From positions 22,611 to 86,610 of the forward strand of contig JBMOPC010000058.1 in NCBI GenBank assembly GCA_049323915.1: a stretch of DNA of 64,000 nucleotides. The letters run 5' to 3'. This DNA comes from BRHc4a sp049323915 (GTDB lineage Bacteria > Bacillota > Desulfotomaculia > Desulfotomaculales > Desulfocucumaceae). A model generated the notes under the pieces. The model did no database searches, was not told the origin of the DNA, and saw only the letters and a list, made by a program, of their open reading frames with translations. The position numbers and the translations under genes were made by a program. Below are positions 52,167 through 60,823 of the stretch, piece after piece; the stretch's first letter is position 1, and each line of letters starts with the position of its first letter.

Positions 52167-53702
52167 TTGGCTGTAATAGAGGTTGATAACATATATTACA
52201 CTTATAGAGACGGCACCGAGGCCCTGCGGGGCCTTTCGATTTACGTTGAAAAAGGGGAGAGGGTGGCGCTCCTGGGTCCCAACGGCGCCGGTAAATCAAC
52301 CCTTTTGCTGCATTTAAACGGCATAAATATTCCCCAAAGGGGAAAGGTCAGGATAATGGGACGTGAAGTGGACAGCAAATCGGAAAAATGGGTGCGATCA
52401 AGGGTTGGGCTGGTTTTCCAGGACCCTGACGACCAGGTTTTTTCTTCCACGGTGTGGGATGACGTGGCCTTCGGCCCAAAGAATATGGGGCTGGGGAAGG
52501 ATGAAACAGCCGGCAGAGTGAGGGATGCTTTGGAGGCCGTCAGCATGACCGGCTTTGAGCAAAAGCCCCCCTACCATTTAAGCTACGGCCAGAAAAAAAG
52601 GGTTGCCATCGCCGGGGTGCTGGCCATGCGGCCGGAAATAATAGTGTTGGACGAGCCCATGGCCTTCCTTGATCCCAAAGGCAAGGACACGCTGCTGGAC
52701 ATACTGAACAGTATGCACCGGCAAGGGCAGACAATAATAATCGCCACTCATGATGTGGATTTCGCGGTGGAATGGGCCGACCGGGTAATAATTATGAAAG
52801 ACGGTATGGCCCTGGCCCAGGGCGGCCCGGAATTGCTGCGTAACCAGAGGCTGGTGGAAGAGGCCAGGCTGAGGCTTCCGGTGGTGAGCCGCCTGTTTAA
52901 GAGGATTCCCGGGTTAAGGTCCGGGCCGCTGCCCTTGACCATTTCGGAGGCGGCGGATATTATAAACAGTGTTATGGGTGAGCAGCAGGATGTCAATATA
53001 AATAAGAAGGGACGGGCGGTTATGGATAATGATATTCCGGGTGTGGCGGGAGGGTATGCAGTATGGCTGGAGCCTGAACAACTGCACTACCATTCCGGCA
53101 CTGTGCAGGCCAGGGCGCTGTGGGGGCCTCCCATGAAGAGGGAGGGCGGCGCCGGTATCAAGGGATGGTACGCCTATGCCCTGGCCCCTGACGGGTCCGT
53201 TCTGGATAGCGACATAGCAGGGGGCGGGGGAGAAGATTATCAAAAGGTGGCCTTTTTTGCCGAAAGTGAGGGTTTGTACCATCTGGTGCTGGAAAATGAG
53301 GCCGGTATTTATTCCGGCGGAAGGTATTTGCAGAGGGCAAGGCTGCCCGTTCCTGTGGGGCACCACATATACTGCCCGGTAAAAAGCGTGGGTTCTGAAG
53401 GACTTGACCTCTTTTGTGAAGAATACAGGGATTACCGGATGGGAGACAGTATTTCCATTGTGGTATTGTATAACGGCAAGCCCCTTCCCGGAGCACGGCT
53501 GGAGGCCACCTATCACCTTTATGAAGGTGAGCGGATGCCCTGGCAGGGCTATGCTGGAGCAGACGGGAGGGTGTCCTTTGCATTCTCCGGTAAGGGGCAC
53601 TGGCTGTTTACCTGCACCCATTTGGACCAGTCTCTGAAGTTGGAGGGGCAGTATGACCGTACTGTTTTCACCTCAACCTTTGTGGTGGCCGGAGTAAGGT
53701 AA
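52167..53702 (+). CDS. cbiO: CbiO-type ECF ATPase fused to a DUF4198 domain
   Basis: 511 residues. The first 235 are an ECF ATPase: Walker A LLGPNGAGKSTLL, Q-loop VFQDPDDQVFS, signature HLSYGQKKRVAIAG, Walker B IIVLDEPMAFLD and switch His IATHDVDFA. After a linker to about 285 comes a domain like DUF4198 (nickel uptake associated): HHIYCPVKSVG, YRMGDSISIVVLYNGKPLPGARLEATYHL and GADGRVSFAFSGKGHWLFT. That domain is normally an exported, separate protein; here it has no signal or helix and would be cytosolic. An in-frame ATG at 53022 behind GGGACGGG may give a separate short product. TTG 52167 chosen (GGAG nine bases upstream). Confidence 0.88.
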   Translation: MAVIEVDNIYYTYRDGTEALRGLSIYVEKGERVALLGPNGAGKSTLLLHLNGINIPQRGKVRIMGREVDSKSEKWVRSRVGLVFQDPDDQVFSSTVWDDVAFGPKNMGLGKDETAGRVRDALEAVSMTGFEQKPPYHLSYGQKKRVAIAGVLAMRPEIIVLDEPMAFLDPKGKDTLLDILNSMHRQGQTIIIATHDVDFAVEWADRVIIMKDGMALAQGGPELLRNQRLVEEARLRLPVVSRLFKRIPGLRSGPLPLTISEAADIINSVMGEQQDVNINKKGRAVMDNDIPGVAGGYAVWLEPEQLHYHSGTVQARALWGPPMKREGGAGIKGWYAYALAPDGSVLDSDIAGGGGEDYQKVAFFAESEGLYHLVLENEAGIYSGGRYLQRARLPVPVGHHIYCPVKSVGSEGLDLFCEEYRDYRMGDSISIVVLYNGKPLPGARLEATYHLYEGERMPWQGYAGADGRVSFAFSGKGHWLFTCTHLDQSLKLEGQYDRTVFTSTFVVAGVR

Positions 53703-53722
53703 AAAGCAGGAGCATGCCTGGC

Positions 53723-53760
53723 ACTTTATGGTTATAATATTAGATGACCATAAAGTTTTG
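53723..53760 (+). terminator. hairpin after cbiO
   Basis: ACTTTATGGT (53723-53732) / ACCATAAAGT (53747-53756) followed by TTTTG. Confidence 0.55.
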
Positions 53761-53766
53761 AGTCAA

Positions 53767-53793
53767 TGAGTCAGGGGACGGTTCTCTGACTCA
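53767..53793. repeat. REP-like palindrome (GGGACGGTTCT loop)
   Basis: TGAGTCAG / CTGACTCA around GGGACGGTTCT. This matches the GGGACGGTTCTCTGA family often dispersed next to IS200-like (RAYT) transposases in clostridia; no transposase is present here. Confidence 0.65.
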
Positions 53794-53826
53794 AGGTTTA
53801 ATTATTTAGGCCGGGGGAGGTTTAAT

Positions 53827-55239
53827 TTGAGTAAAGCCAGACTCTTTTTGGCCCTTTTCGCAGCAAAGCTGGCAACATTTCTGATAAAGCTTATGGGAAA
53901 GGGCAGGGGATCGTCACTGCCGGGCAGTGTGGCCCTAAAAATCTATCCGCGGCTCATCGAGGACTTAAAATCCCGGATAACACTCGGGGTTGTCATGGTA
54001 ACAGGCACAAACGGCAAAACCACCACAAACAACATGATTGCCAAAATTCTTGAGGGCAGCGGGTTCAAGGTGCTGATAAACAGGGAGGGGGCAAACCTTA
54101 TTTCAGGGGTGGCCTCGGCCTTTGCCAGGGAAATGGACGTGCTGGGCAGGCGGCGGTTTGATTATGCCTGCCTTGAGGTTGACGAGGCGGCTTTCCTGTC
54201 TGTGGCGTCCTGTGTCAGGCCGCAGTATGTGGTTATAACCAATTTTTTCAGGGATCAGCTGGACAGGTACGGCGAGCTGGATAAAACCGTATCTTTGGTT
54301 CGTGGCTCTCTCAAAGAGATGGAAGGCACAAGGCTTGTACTGAACGCCGATGATCCCCTGGTTGCGCAGTTGAGCAGGAGCACCGGACTTCAGTCCATAT
54401 TCTACGGGGTTGCCGAGCACGAGGGCGTTTCCCGGCTCGGGTCGGCGGCAAGGGAAGCAAAATTTTGCCCTTTTTGCGGCCGTGAGCTGACGTACCGCTA
54501 TTACCAGTACAGCCAGCTGGGCGCCTACAGGTGTCCCGGCTGCAGCTTTGTCAGGCCTGACCCGGATGTGGAGGGAACCGCCCCCAGGGCGGAAGGAACG
54601 GTTACTTCCTGCAAGGTAAGGTTCAGGCAGGGTTCGGTAATACCCTTAAGCGTGCCCGTGTACGGAATGTACAACCTCTACAACGCTCTGGCGGCGTATT
54701 CCGCCGCCCTTCTCTTAGGGGTTGACCCGCAAAAAACGGCAGGACTGCTTTTGGGATACATACCCGCCACCGGCAGGATGGAAAAGTTCAGTTGCAGGGG
54801 AAAGCCGGTCTTCCTGCATCTGGTCAAAAACCCCACCGGCTTTAACGAGGGACTGGGGGCGCTGGTCAAAATGGCGGATATTCCCATGGACGTTATGATA
54901 GCCATAAATGACAATGATGCCGATGGCAGGGATATATCCTGGCTTTGGGATGTGGACTTTGAAATACTGGCCGAACACCAGGAGAGATTCAGTAAATTCG
55001 TATGTTCCGGCTTAAGGGCCGAGGAAATGGCGATGAGGCTGAAGTACGCAGGCCTGACGGTTTCAAAGCTGGCTGTTGTGGGGAGTTTTAAAGAGGCTGT
55101 ACTGGAGACGCTGGGCGGTGAGGCGCAAAAGGCGTACATATTGGCCACCTACACCGCTCTGTGGCCCGTGGAAAGGATTTTGAGCGAATATGCTGAAAGG
55201 GATCAGTCCCAGGCTGAACGTCTGCCACATGTATCCTGA
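53827..55239 (+). CDS. murT: lipid II isoglutaminyl synthase, MurT subunit
   Basis: Mur-ligase-like ATPase (470 aa) that amidates glutamate in lipid II with GatD. Seen: VVMVTGTNGKTTTNNMIAKI (P-loop), LEVDEAAF, a four-Cys zinc site CPFC...CPGC (about 215-240) and the C-terminal MurT domain. TTG 53827 behind GGGGGAGG. It overlaps gatD by 50 bases. Confidence 0.95.
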   Translation: MSKARLFLALFAAKLATFLIKLMGKGRGSSLPGSVALKIYPRLIEDLKSRITLGVVMVTGTNGKTTTNNMIAKILEGSGFKVLINREGANLISGVASAFAREMDVLGRRRFDYACLEVDEAAFLSVASCVRPQYVVITNFFRDQLDRYGELDKTVSLVRGSLKEMEGTRLVLNADDPLVAQLSRSTGLQSIFYGVAEHEGVSRLGSAAREAKFCPFCGRELTYRYYQYSQLGAYRCPGCSFVRPDPDVEGTAPRAEGTVTSCKVRFRQGSVIPLSVPVYGMYNLYNALAAYSAALLLGVDPQKTAGLLLGYIPATGRMEKFSCRGKPVFLHLVKNPTGFNEGLGALVKMADIPMDVMIAINDNDADGRDISWLWDVDFEILAEHQERFSKFVCSGLRAEEMAMRLKYAGLTVSKLAVVGSFKEAVLETLGGEAQKAYILATYTALWPVERILSEYAERDQSQAERLPHVS

Positions 55240-55939
55240 CCTGCTGAATCTATACGGTGACAGGGGGAATATTATTGCTTTCAGCAGGCGGTGCCAGTGG
55301 CGGGACATACAGGTGGAATTGTTTCAGGTCAATATAGGCGATAAGGTTAATATCAGCCAGATGGACTTTGTCTTTCTCGGCGGAGGGTCGGACAGGGAGC
55401 AAAACCTGATGGCGGCCGACCTCATGGAAAGGTCGGGCCAACTGCAGGAGGCCATAGAGTCCGGGCTGGTGGTGCTGGCGATCTGCGGCGGATACCAGCT
55501 TTTGGGCAAATATTACAAAACCCTTGAAGGGGAGGTAATACCGGGCCTCGGAATACTGGACCTATATACCGAGGGCGGACAGACCCGGCTCATAGGCAAT
55601 GTGGCTTTGGAAGTTGAACTGGGGGGAGTTAAAAAAAGGATTACCGGCTTTGAAAACCACTCCGGCCGCACACGCCTGGGCAATCTGGAACCTATGGGCA
55701 GGGTTCTCACCGGGCATGGGAACAATGGTGAAGACAAAATGGAAGGGGCCCGGTACAAAAACGTGATATGCACGTATCTGCACGGACCCTTTCTTCCTAA
55801 AAACCCTTTTATCACCGACTATCTCATTTCCGGTGCGTTGAAGCGGAAATACGGGGTTGCCGGGCTGGAGCCTCTGGACGACAGCATTGAAAACTCGGCA
55901 AACCAGGTTATGCTGGACCGCCTGAAAGTCTCCGGGTAA
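55190..55939 (+). CDS. gatD: lipid II isoglutaminyl synthase, GatD glutaminase subunit
   Basis: Class-I-like glutamine amidotransferase (249 aa): YPDLLNLYGDRGNIIAF at the N-terminus, nucleophile Cys in LAICGGYQLLG and catalytic His in TYLHGPFLPKNP. It supplies ammonia to MurT. The start ATG 55190 lies within murT; a start slightly further down is possible. Convergent with nagA, whose stop abuts it. Confidence 0.95.
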   Translation: MLKGISPRLNVCHMYPDLLNLYGDRGNIIAFSRRCQWRDIQVELFQVNIGDKVNISQMDFVFLGGGSDREQNLMAADLMERSGQLQEAIESGLVVLAICGGYQLLGKYYKTLEGEVIPGLGILDLYTEGGQTRLIGNVALEVELGGVKKRITGFENHSGRTRLGNLEPMGRVLTGHGNNGEDKMEGARYKNVICTYLHGPFLPKNPFITDYLISGALKRKYGVAGLEPLDDSIENSANQVMLDRLKVSG

Positions 55940-57286
55940 TTACTGGCACAGCCCTTCAGGGTGTTCAACCGCCGGACTGGAGTTTAAATCTGGCCTCCCC
56001 GTTGCTTTCAGTTGCGCCAGTCGGTTGTATACCACTTCACCGTTTACCATGGTCAGCTTTACATTAAGATCCTTGTCCAGCAGCACAATATCGGCGTCCA
56101 TTCCCGGGGCCAGCGCCCCTTTAGAGCTTTCTTTGCCCAATAGCCGGGCAGGGTTGAGGCTGGCCATGCGAATTGCCTCATGAAGGGGGACTTCCGCCAG
56201 TTTTACCATATTTTTTACTGCATCTATCATGGTGAGGGAGCTTCCTGCCATTGAACCGCTGGGCAGGGTTATTTTTTTTCCTGCCATGGACACTTTGCGG
56301 CCGTTGAAATTATACTCCCCGTCAGGCATCCCGGCTGCGCAGATGGCGTCGGTGGCCAGGGTCAGCCCCCTGTTACCCTTTACCGAACGCAGCAGCTTGA
56401 GCATGGATGGGTGCAGGTGATGTCCGTCGGCGATTATCTCGGCGTTTATTTCCCTGTTGGCAAGGACCGCCCCCACCAGCCCCGGTTCCCTGTGATGCAG
56501 GGGGGCGGAGGCGTTGAACAGGTGTATGGCATGCTTTATCCCGTCTTTAAAGGAGGACAGCGCGATTTCATAGGTGGCTTCTGAATGTCCTGCCGCCACC
56601 ACTATTCCTTCCTGTGCCAGCATTTTTATCAAAGCGGTACATTTGGGCAGTTCCGGGGCCACAGTAACCATTTTTAACGATCCCTCGCAGAGGGAAATGA
56701 AATTCGACATTTCAGCGGGATCAGGGTCCTTCAGGTAGGACGGGTTGATTGCGCCCGCCCTGTTAGGGTTGAGATAGGGGCCCTCCATGTGCGACCCAAG
56801 AAGCTGAGCGCCTTCGGTATTTCTCAGAGTAAGGGCGTTTATAATGGACAATGACTTTTCCAGTTTATTTCTCGGGGCCGGGGCCACCGTGGCCAGGAAT
56901 GATGTAGTCCCGCCCTTAACGTGAAAGGCGGCAATTTCCCTTATGGACTTGGATGATCCGTCCAGTGCGTCGCAGCCGTTTCCGCCGTGAACGTGCATGT
57001 CGATAAAGCCGGGAGCGATATACAGGCCCTCGGCGTCTATCTTTACACACTCCTGGTTACAGGGTTCACTGCAGCAGCATTTCTGATCATTCAGCTGCTT
57101 TATTGCCAGAGCGGGCGGAATGCCAGGTCGGGGCCGGCCAATGGAGCACGAAAGCCCGGCATAAAGATTTTCGGGCCTTAATGCCCCCGGGACCGCAAGT
57201 TTTCCCCTGGTTACAAGGAGCCCGTTATTGGGCACCGTGCCGCTGGAGGTAACCAGCTCGCCGCCGCAGATTAAATAATCTATCAT
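55940..57286 (-). CDS. nagA: N-acetylglucosamine-6-phosphate deacetylase
   Basis: Amidohydrolase (448 aa) releasing acetate from GlcNAc-6-P in amino-sugar catabolism and cell wall recycling. Metal and active-site motifs: PGFIDMHVHGGNGCDALDG, LGSHMEGPYLNPNRAGA, AAGHSEATYE, HLFNA and TLATDAICAAG. Between the N-terminal beta sandwich and the barrel there is an unusual Cys-rich insert, KCCCSEPCNQEC. ATG 57286 has AAGGTG six bases upstream; the frame opens seven codons earlier. Monocistronic. Confidence 0.95.
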   Translation of the reverse strand: MIDYLICGGELVTSSGTVPNNGLLVTRGKLAVPGALRPENLYAGLSCSIGRPRPGIPPALAIKQLNDQKCCCSEPCNQECVKIDAEGLYIAPGFIDMHVHGGNGCDALDGSSKSIREIAAFHVKGGTTSFLATVAPAPRNKLEKSLSIINALTLRNTEGAQLLGSHMEGPYLNPNRAGAINPSYLKDPDPAEMSNFISLCEGSLKMVTVAPELPKCTALIKMLAQEGIVVAAGHSEATYEIALSSFKDGIKHAIHLFNASAPLHHREPGLVGAVLANREINAEIIADGHHLHPSMLKLLRSVKGNRGLTLATDAICAAGMPDGEYNFNGRKVSMAGKKITLPSGSMAGSSLTMIDAVKNMVKLAEVPLHEAIRMASLNPARLLGKESSKGALAPGMDADIVLLDKDLNVKLTMVNGEVVYNRLAQLKATGRPDLNSSPAVEHPEGLCQ

Positions 57287-57535
57287 TTCATTCACCTTAT
57301 TAAACAATTAAAAATATGAGTTTAATTAATTTGCCATCTTAATAATAAAATCCTTCTGATCATTGAAATATCTTGATCAGTAATGCTGTAACTTTAATTA
57401 TTATAGTTTTTTTTGTTATTTCAAGGTAAAGGCAGAAAATTAAAAAAATTATGTCATAGAGGTTGTTATGTTTATGAGGTGGAAGTGGTGGGAATAATAT
57501 GTATAATCGGGATTAATTCACTCTTTCCTTTTTCA

Positions 57536-57561
57536 CCCGCCCGCAAATGGGCGGGATTTTT
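57536..57561 (+). terminator. intrinsic terminator
   Basis: CCCGCCC GCAAAT GGGCGGG followed by ATTTTT. Confidence 0.9.
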
Positions 57562-57649
57562 GTCAACGGGAGGATAAAAAACTTTTTTCGGGGTTACAAT
57601 ATTAAGGCTGCATCAGGCAGTAAACCAGCCTCCTAAATCTCTCTTAACA

Positions 57650-57676
57650 CCCCGCCGATTGGTGGGGCTTTTTTTT
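57650..57676 (+). terminator. intrinsic terminator
   Basis: CCCCGCC GATT GGTGGGG (one G-T pair) followed by C and T8. Confidence 0.88.
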
Positions 57677-57839
57677 CGCCTGGGCGCAGGATCAAGCCTT
57701 ATATAATCAGATCGGGAATAAGTTTTACAATCAATTGATTGGGGTTTTTAATATTGAGTTTACTATAAAGCTGCTTGAGATGAGTTTACCACCACATTAA
57801 TGAAAAATAAGGCCATGCACTGATCGGCAGAAGCCCCTT

Positions 57840-57974
57840 TTAATAAAAGGTAACCTCAGTCAGTTTTATCCATCCCAGCAAGTCCAGAACGTCCTGAAGC
57901 CGGTCAAACACTTCTTTAAGTTCATCAAGGCTCAGGCCCTCCAGTTCGGCTACCAGATTGTCCACAGTCGACAT
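57840..57974 (-). CDS. small acidic helical protein, 44 aa
   Basis: MSTVDNLVAELEGLSLDELK followed by EVFDRLQDVLDLLGWIKLTEVTFY. It is probably a helical hairpin. ATG 57974 has GGGGGTG six bases upstream. Below the usual length cutoff. No known family; the LSLDELKEV segment recalls short regulatory or adaptor peptides, which is only a resemblance. Confidence 0.6.
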   Translation of the reverse strand: MSTVDNLVAELEGLSLDELKEVFDRLQDVLDLLGWIKLTEVTFY

Positions 57975-58043
57975 GAATAACACCCCCGGCCATTGTATTT
58001 ATAATTAAAATAGTCTATAACCGGGAGTGTTGTCAAATGATGT

Positions 58044-59087
58044 TCAGGCTGTGCCATAAACACGGTAACGTCCGGACAGTTCTGCCCCTATGACTTTGGT
58101 TACTATTTTAAGCATAACGGCATTTTCTTCATGTATCATGGAGATGTCCGCCGATTCATAGCCCTTTCTTAGCATGGTATCGATCAAATATTTGATCATG
58201 TACGAGTCCAGCCCTCTGTGCCGGTACCGGGGCAATACGCCCAGTATGGCGGCCCTTACTGTTTTGGCAGGTGTCTTGCCGGCAGTGCCTGTTGGCAAAA
58301 AGATAGCTATTCCCGCTGGCTGTCCCGTATACCATACCGTTATGATCAGGTCGGGGTCGGCAAACATGGAGCAGTAGTCCAGCATCGCGGCTGCTTCATC
58401 AAATGTTAGGGGAATAAAACCCCAGTTGGCGGACATGGAGCCGTTGAACAGATCCCTCACCAGAGCGGCTTCAAACCGGATATTTAAAGGGTTTATCCTC
58501 CTTATTGAAGCATTGGCGGCAATCCTGACGCTTTCTGCCGCCCTGGTGATCTTTTCCGGCACATTCATTTCCTTAACCCAGGTGAATGTAAGCAAATCGG
58601 TATGTTTGACCAGCCCGGCCTTTTCCAGCAGGAGGTTGTAATGCGGCGGGTTGTGTGAAAGCATCGGCTGCGGGCTCCGGTGTTGGCCCTCAACCAGAAC
58701 CCCAACTTTCTGGTTGGTATTAAAGGTAGCCGGTCCGATCATTTTAGAGCACCCGTTGCCCAAAAGCCACTGGAAAGCTGCGTCTATAAGCGCAGACGAG
58801 ACTTTCGGGTCATCCAGGCATTCAAAACAGCCGAAAAAACCGGTTTCTTTATCGGGATTGAGAAAGTCCTTTATGGCGGCTATTCGTCCCGCCGGGAAAC
58901 CATCCCTGTACGCAATGAAGTATCCGGTTTTAAGGTGCCGCTGTACCGGGTTGGACAGTGGGTCGTAATTTGCCGCCGAATCGGGAGCAAGGCCACTTAT
59001 TTCCCTGTATTCCGGTATGTATCCGGGAACAGCCGCAAATTCAGCCAGATCCCGGATATTCTTTACCGCACGAATTCTTAAAGACAA
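58044..59087 (-). CDS. GNAT-superfamily acetyltransferase-like protein (YghO-like)
   Basis: About 347 residues. The C-terminal half carries a GNAT acetyl-CoA site: AAILGVLPRYRHRGLDSYMIKYLID and SADISMIHEENAVMLKIVTKVIGAELSGRYRVY. The N-terminal half (GYFIAYRDGFPAGRIAAIKD, GFFGCFECLDD, LLGNGCSKMIGPATFNTNQ) is a second GNAT-like repeat. Substrate unknown. TTG 59087 has GAGG nine bases upstream; ATG 59096 is too close. Confidence 0.75.
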   Translation of the reverse strand: MSLRIRAVKNIRDLAEFAAVPGYIPEYREISGLAPDSAANYDPLSNPVQRHLKTGYFIAYRDGFPAGRIAAIKDFLNPDKETGFFGCFECLDDPKVSSALIDAAFQWLLGNGCSKMIGPATFNTNQKVGVLVEGQHRSPQPMLSHNPPHYNLLLEKAGLVKHTDLLTFTWVKEMNVPEKITRAAESVRIAANASIRRINPLNIRFEAALVRDLFNGSMSANWGFIPLTFDEAAAMLDYCSMFADPDLIITVWYTGQPAGIAIFLPTGTAGKTPAKTVRAAILGVLPRYRHRGLDSYMIKYLIDTMLRKGYESADISMIHEENAVMLKIVTKVIGAELSGRYRVYGTA

Positions 59088-59206
59088 ACAAATCATCCTC
59101 TACTGTTTTTAATAGAGGATATGATTTGAACCGTGACTTGGTTCGGCGCGGGCAGGATTTTATATCATAAAGGTGGAAATCTAACAGGCGAGGGAGTGTG
59201 ATTCAA

Positions 59207-59467
59207 GTGTCAGCCAGAAGGACTCCGGGACCTGCCCTGATAGCGGCCGCTATACTGACATGGGCGCTTGTTTTATGGTTTTTGAGTATTAACAATCCAA
59301 GCTTTGTACCAGTAGCCAGAGCTGTCTTTTTCGTTCTTGTTGTGCCTATGGCTGTTGCCGAATGGATAAAAATGAAAAAACTTGTCAGAGAAGACAGAGT
59401 TTTTTATTTGCGATGGGGCCTGAGCGTTGCCGCCCTGGTAATATGGTACATTACGGATAAAAAATAA
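59207..59467 (+). CDS. small membrane protein, about 86 aa
   Basis: Two or three hydrophobic segments (PALIAAAILTWALVLWFLSI, VARAVFFVLVVPMAVAEWI, GLSVAALVIWYITDK). Function unknown. GTG 59207 has AGGGAG ten bases upstream; GTG 59198 is too close to it. A terminator follows, supporting it as a single gene. Confidence 0.6.
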   Translation: MSARRTPGPALIAAAILTWALVLWFLSINNPSFVPVARAVFFVLVVPMAVAEWIKMKKLVREDRVFYLRWGLSVAALVIWYITDKK

Positions 59468-59473
59468 GGATTT

Positions 59474-59507
59474 AAAAGCCCCACCTTACCGGGTGAGGCT
59501 TTTTTTA
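59474..59507 (+). terminator. intrinsic terminator
   Basis: AAAAGCCCCACC / GGGTGAGGCTTTT with one mismatch and T7; may serve both strands. Confidence 0.8.
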
Positions 59508-59516
59508 ATCCACCGC

Positions 59517-59678
59517 TTAAAATTTGAAAAGGTTTCCTACCGCCAGTCCAACTCCCAGCGATATTACGATACCGGCCAGGACCCATACAAGATCCTTTTT
59601 TACCCTTCCGGCCACCACCTCGATATCGTTGTTTAATAGCGGAGCGGCCTCCTGTGCCGTTTGTTTCCTTACCACCAA
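59517..59678 (-). CDS. small membrane protein, 53 aa
   Basis: Starts VVRKQTAQEAAPLLNNDIEV, ends with one membrane segment (DLVWVLAGIVISLGVGLAVGN). TTG 59678 is chosen because GAGGAGG lies eight bases upstream; the longer frame (ATG 59705) runs across that site. Unknown function. Confidence 0.55.
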   Translation of the reverse strand: MVVRKQTAQEAAPLLNNDIEVVAGRVKKDLVWVLAGIVISLGVGLAVGNLFKF

Positions 59679-59741
59679 AATATTTACCTCCTCGTACTGT
59701 TTCATTTAATGCCAGTGCTGTGGAAACGCCACTTTATTTTC

Positions 59742-59771
59742 GGGGACATTCCTCGAAAGAGGTGTGTCCCC
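59742..59771. repeat. REP-like palindrome (GGGGACATTCCTC type)
   Basis: GGGGACA-TT-CCTC-GAAA-GAGG-TG-TGTCCCC. This family is widespread in clostridial and other genomes as a REP element. Confidence 0.7.
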
Positions 59772-59791
59772 ATTCCTTATAATATCACAAA

Positions 59792-60661
59792 CTAGGGCCA
59801 TTGTATCGGAATTTTGACCACATCTTGCGGGGAACCGTCCCTTGGGCTGATCCAGAATACTTCAAGTGTGCCTTTTCCTTTCCCCGGGGGGGTGTAGGTA
59901 ATTTTGATCTCGAAGTCGCCCCTTTCCGGAGCTCCCCGGGTTGCGGCGGCTGACCCCTCGGCCACCTTTTTACCGCTTTCGTCAATCAGCCTGGCATTGA
60001 CCCGGCCCTCAAAAACCCTGGCGCTGCCCTTTACCAGTAGCGGCACACCGGATACCTGACCTGCAACCGGGTGAGTCACCCATATAGCCGGGTGATGTAC
60101 TTTTTCAAGGCGGCGTTTAAAAGGCTGTTCGTAAAGCCCCACATGTCCCCACCAGTCCATGGCCCGTCCTTCTGCCTTTCCCTCCACCTGGAATGAAACC
60201 TCTTTTATATTGGGAAATTCAGTGAGGGTATTGACTATGCTCTGTATGCCAAGCGCTTCACCGGCGGATCCCACATTTGCATTTAGTACTTCTTTTGAAA
60301 AGTTCACAGTGGCCAGTCCGTCATTAATTTTCGCTCCCAGTATCCTGGTGCCGGGAGGCAGTACCCTTGCCGCCCCCGGGGTTTTGGGATTGCCGCCAAT
60401 CAATTCATTGACGGCTGCCCTCGGGCCATCCTCGGTATAAGGGACCCGGTGAATCTCTCTGACAAGGTAAGCATCGGAATCCGAGGATTTAACGTAATAA
60501 ACCGCTATATCCATTTCTTTTGGGGCTTCAGCCATTTTTTGCACTTTATTGATGTCGGGGGATGCCTTTGGCTCCTCCGCCCTATGGTAACGTTCAGCAA
60601 CAAAGTACACTGCGACGGCAGCAACTATAAACAGCAGTGTTAACTGAAAAATCCTTTTTAT
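59792..60661 (-). CDS. GerMN/Gmad2 spore-germination-type lipoprotein-like protein, apparent ATA start
   Basis: 289 residues if started at ATA 60661. A membrane anchor KRIFQLTLLFIVAAVAVYFV (2-21) is followed by a GerMN domain (DIAVYYVKSSDSDAYLVREI ... GTRILGAKINDGLATVNFSKE) and a Gmad2 immunoglobulin-like domain (PVAGQVSGVPLLVKGSARVFEGRVN ... GDFEIKITYTPPGKGKGTLEVFW). Such proteins act in spore germination or envelope assembly. No ATG, GTG or TTG lies upstream of the anchor in frame, while GGAGG is exactly seven bases before the ATA. The first standard start, GTG 60610, would cut off most of the anchor. Confidence 0.82.
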   Translation of the reverse strand: MKRIFQLTLLFIVAAVAVYFVAERYHRAEEPKASPDINKVQKMAEAPKEMDIAVYYVKSSDSDAYLVREIHRVPYTEDGPRAAVNELIGGNPKTPGAARVLPPGTRILGAKINDGLATVNFSKEVLNANVGSAGEALGIQSIVNTLTEFPNIKEVSFQVEGKAEGRAMDWWGHVGLYEQPFKRRLEKVHHPAIWVTHPVAGQVSGVPLLVKGSARVFEGRVNARLIDESGKKVAEGSAAATRGAPERGDFEIKITYTPPGKGKGTLEVFWISPRDGSPQDVVKIPIQWP

Positions 60662-60823
60662 AACTACACCTCCTCAAGTGAATAATTATTGTGGGGAAGA
60701 TAAAAAAGGAAACAAAAACAGTAATAAAGGTACTGGCGCATTAAGAGATTTATATTTATAATTATATTGTTTTGATTCGGCACGGAAACCGATAAAGTCT
60801 TTTTTTTAAGCGAGGCGATTAGA

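Larger units (their letters stand above)
57287..57839. other. 550-base intergenic region with two terminators and a Trp-rich mini-ORF
   Basis: AT-rich upstream region of nagA. On the plus strand: ATG 57468 with AGAGG ahead opens MFMRWKWWE then stop (57497), followed by terminator 57536-57561 and another at 57650-57676. No long frame. It could hold one or two small RNAs; nothing else recognised. Confidence 0.4.
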
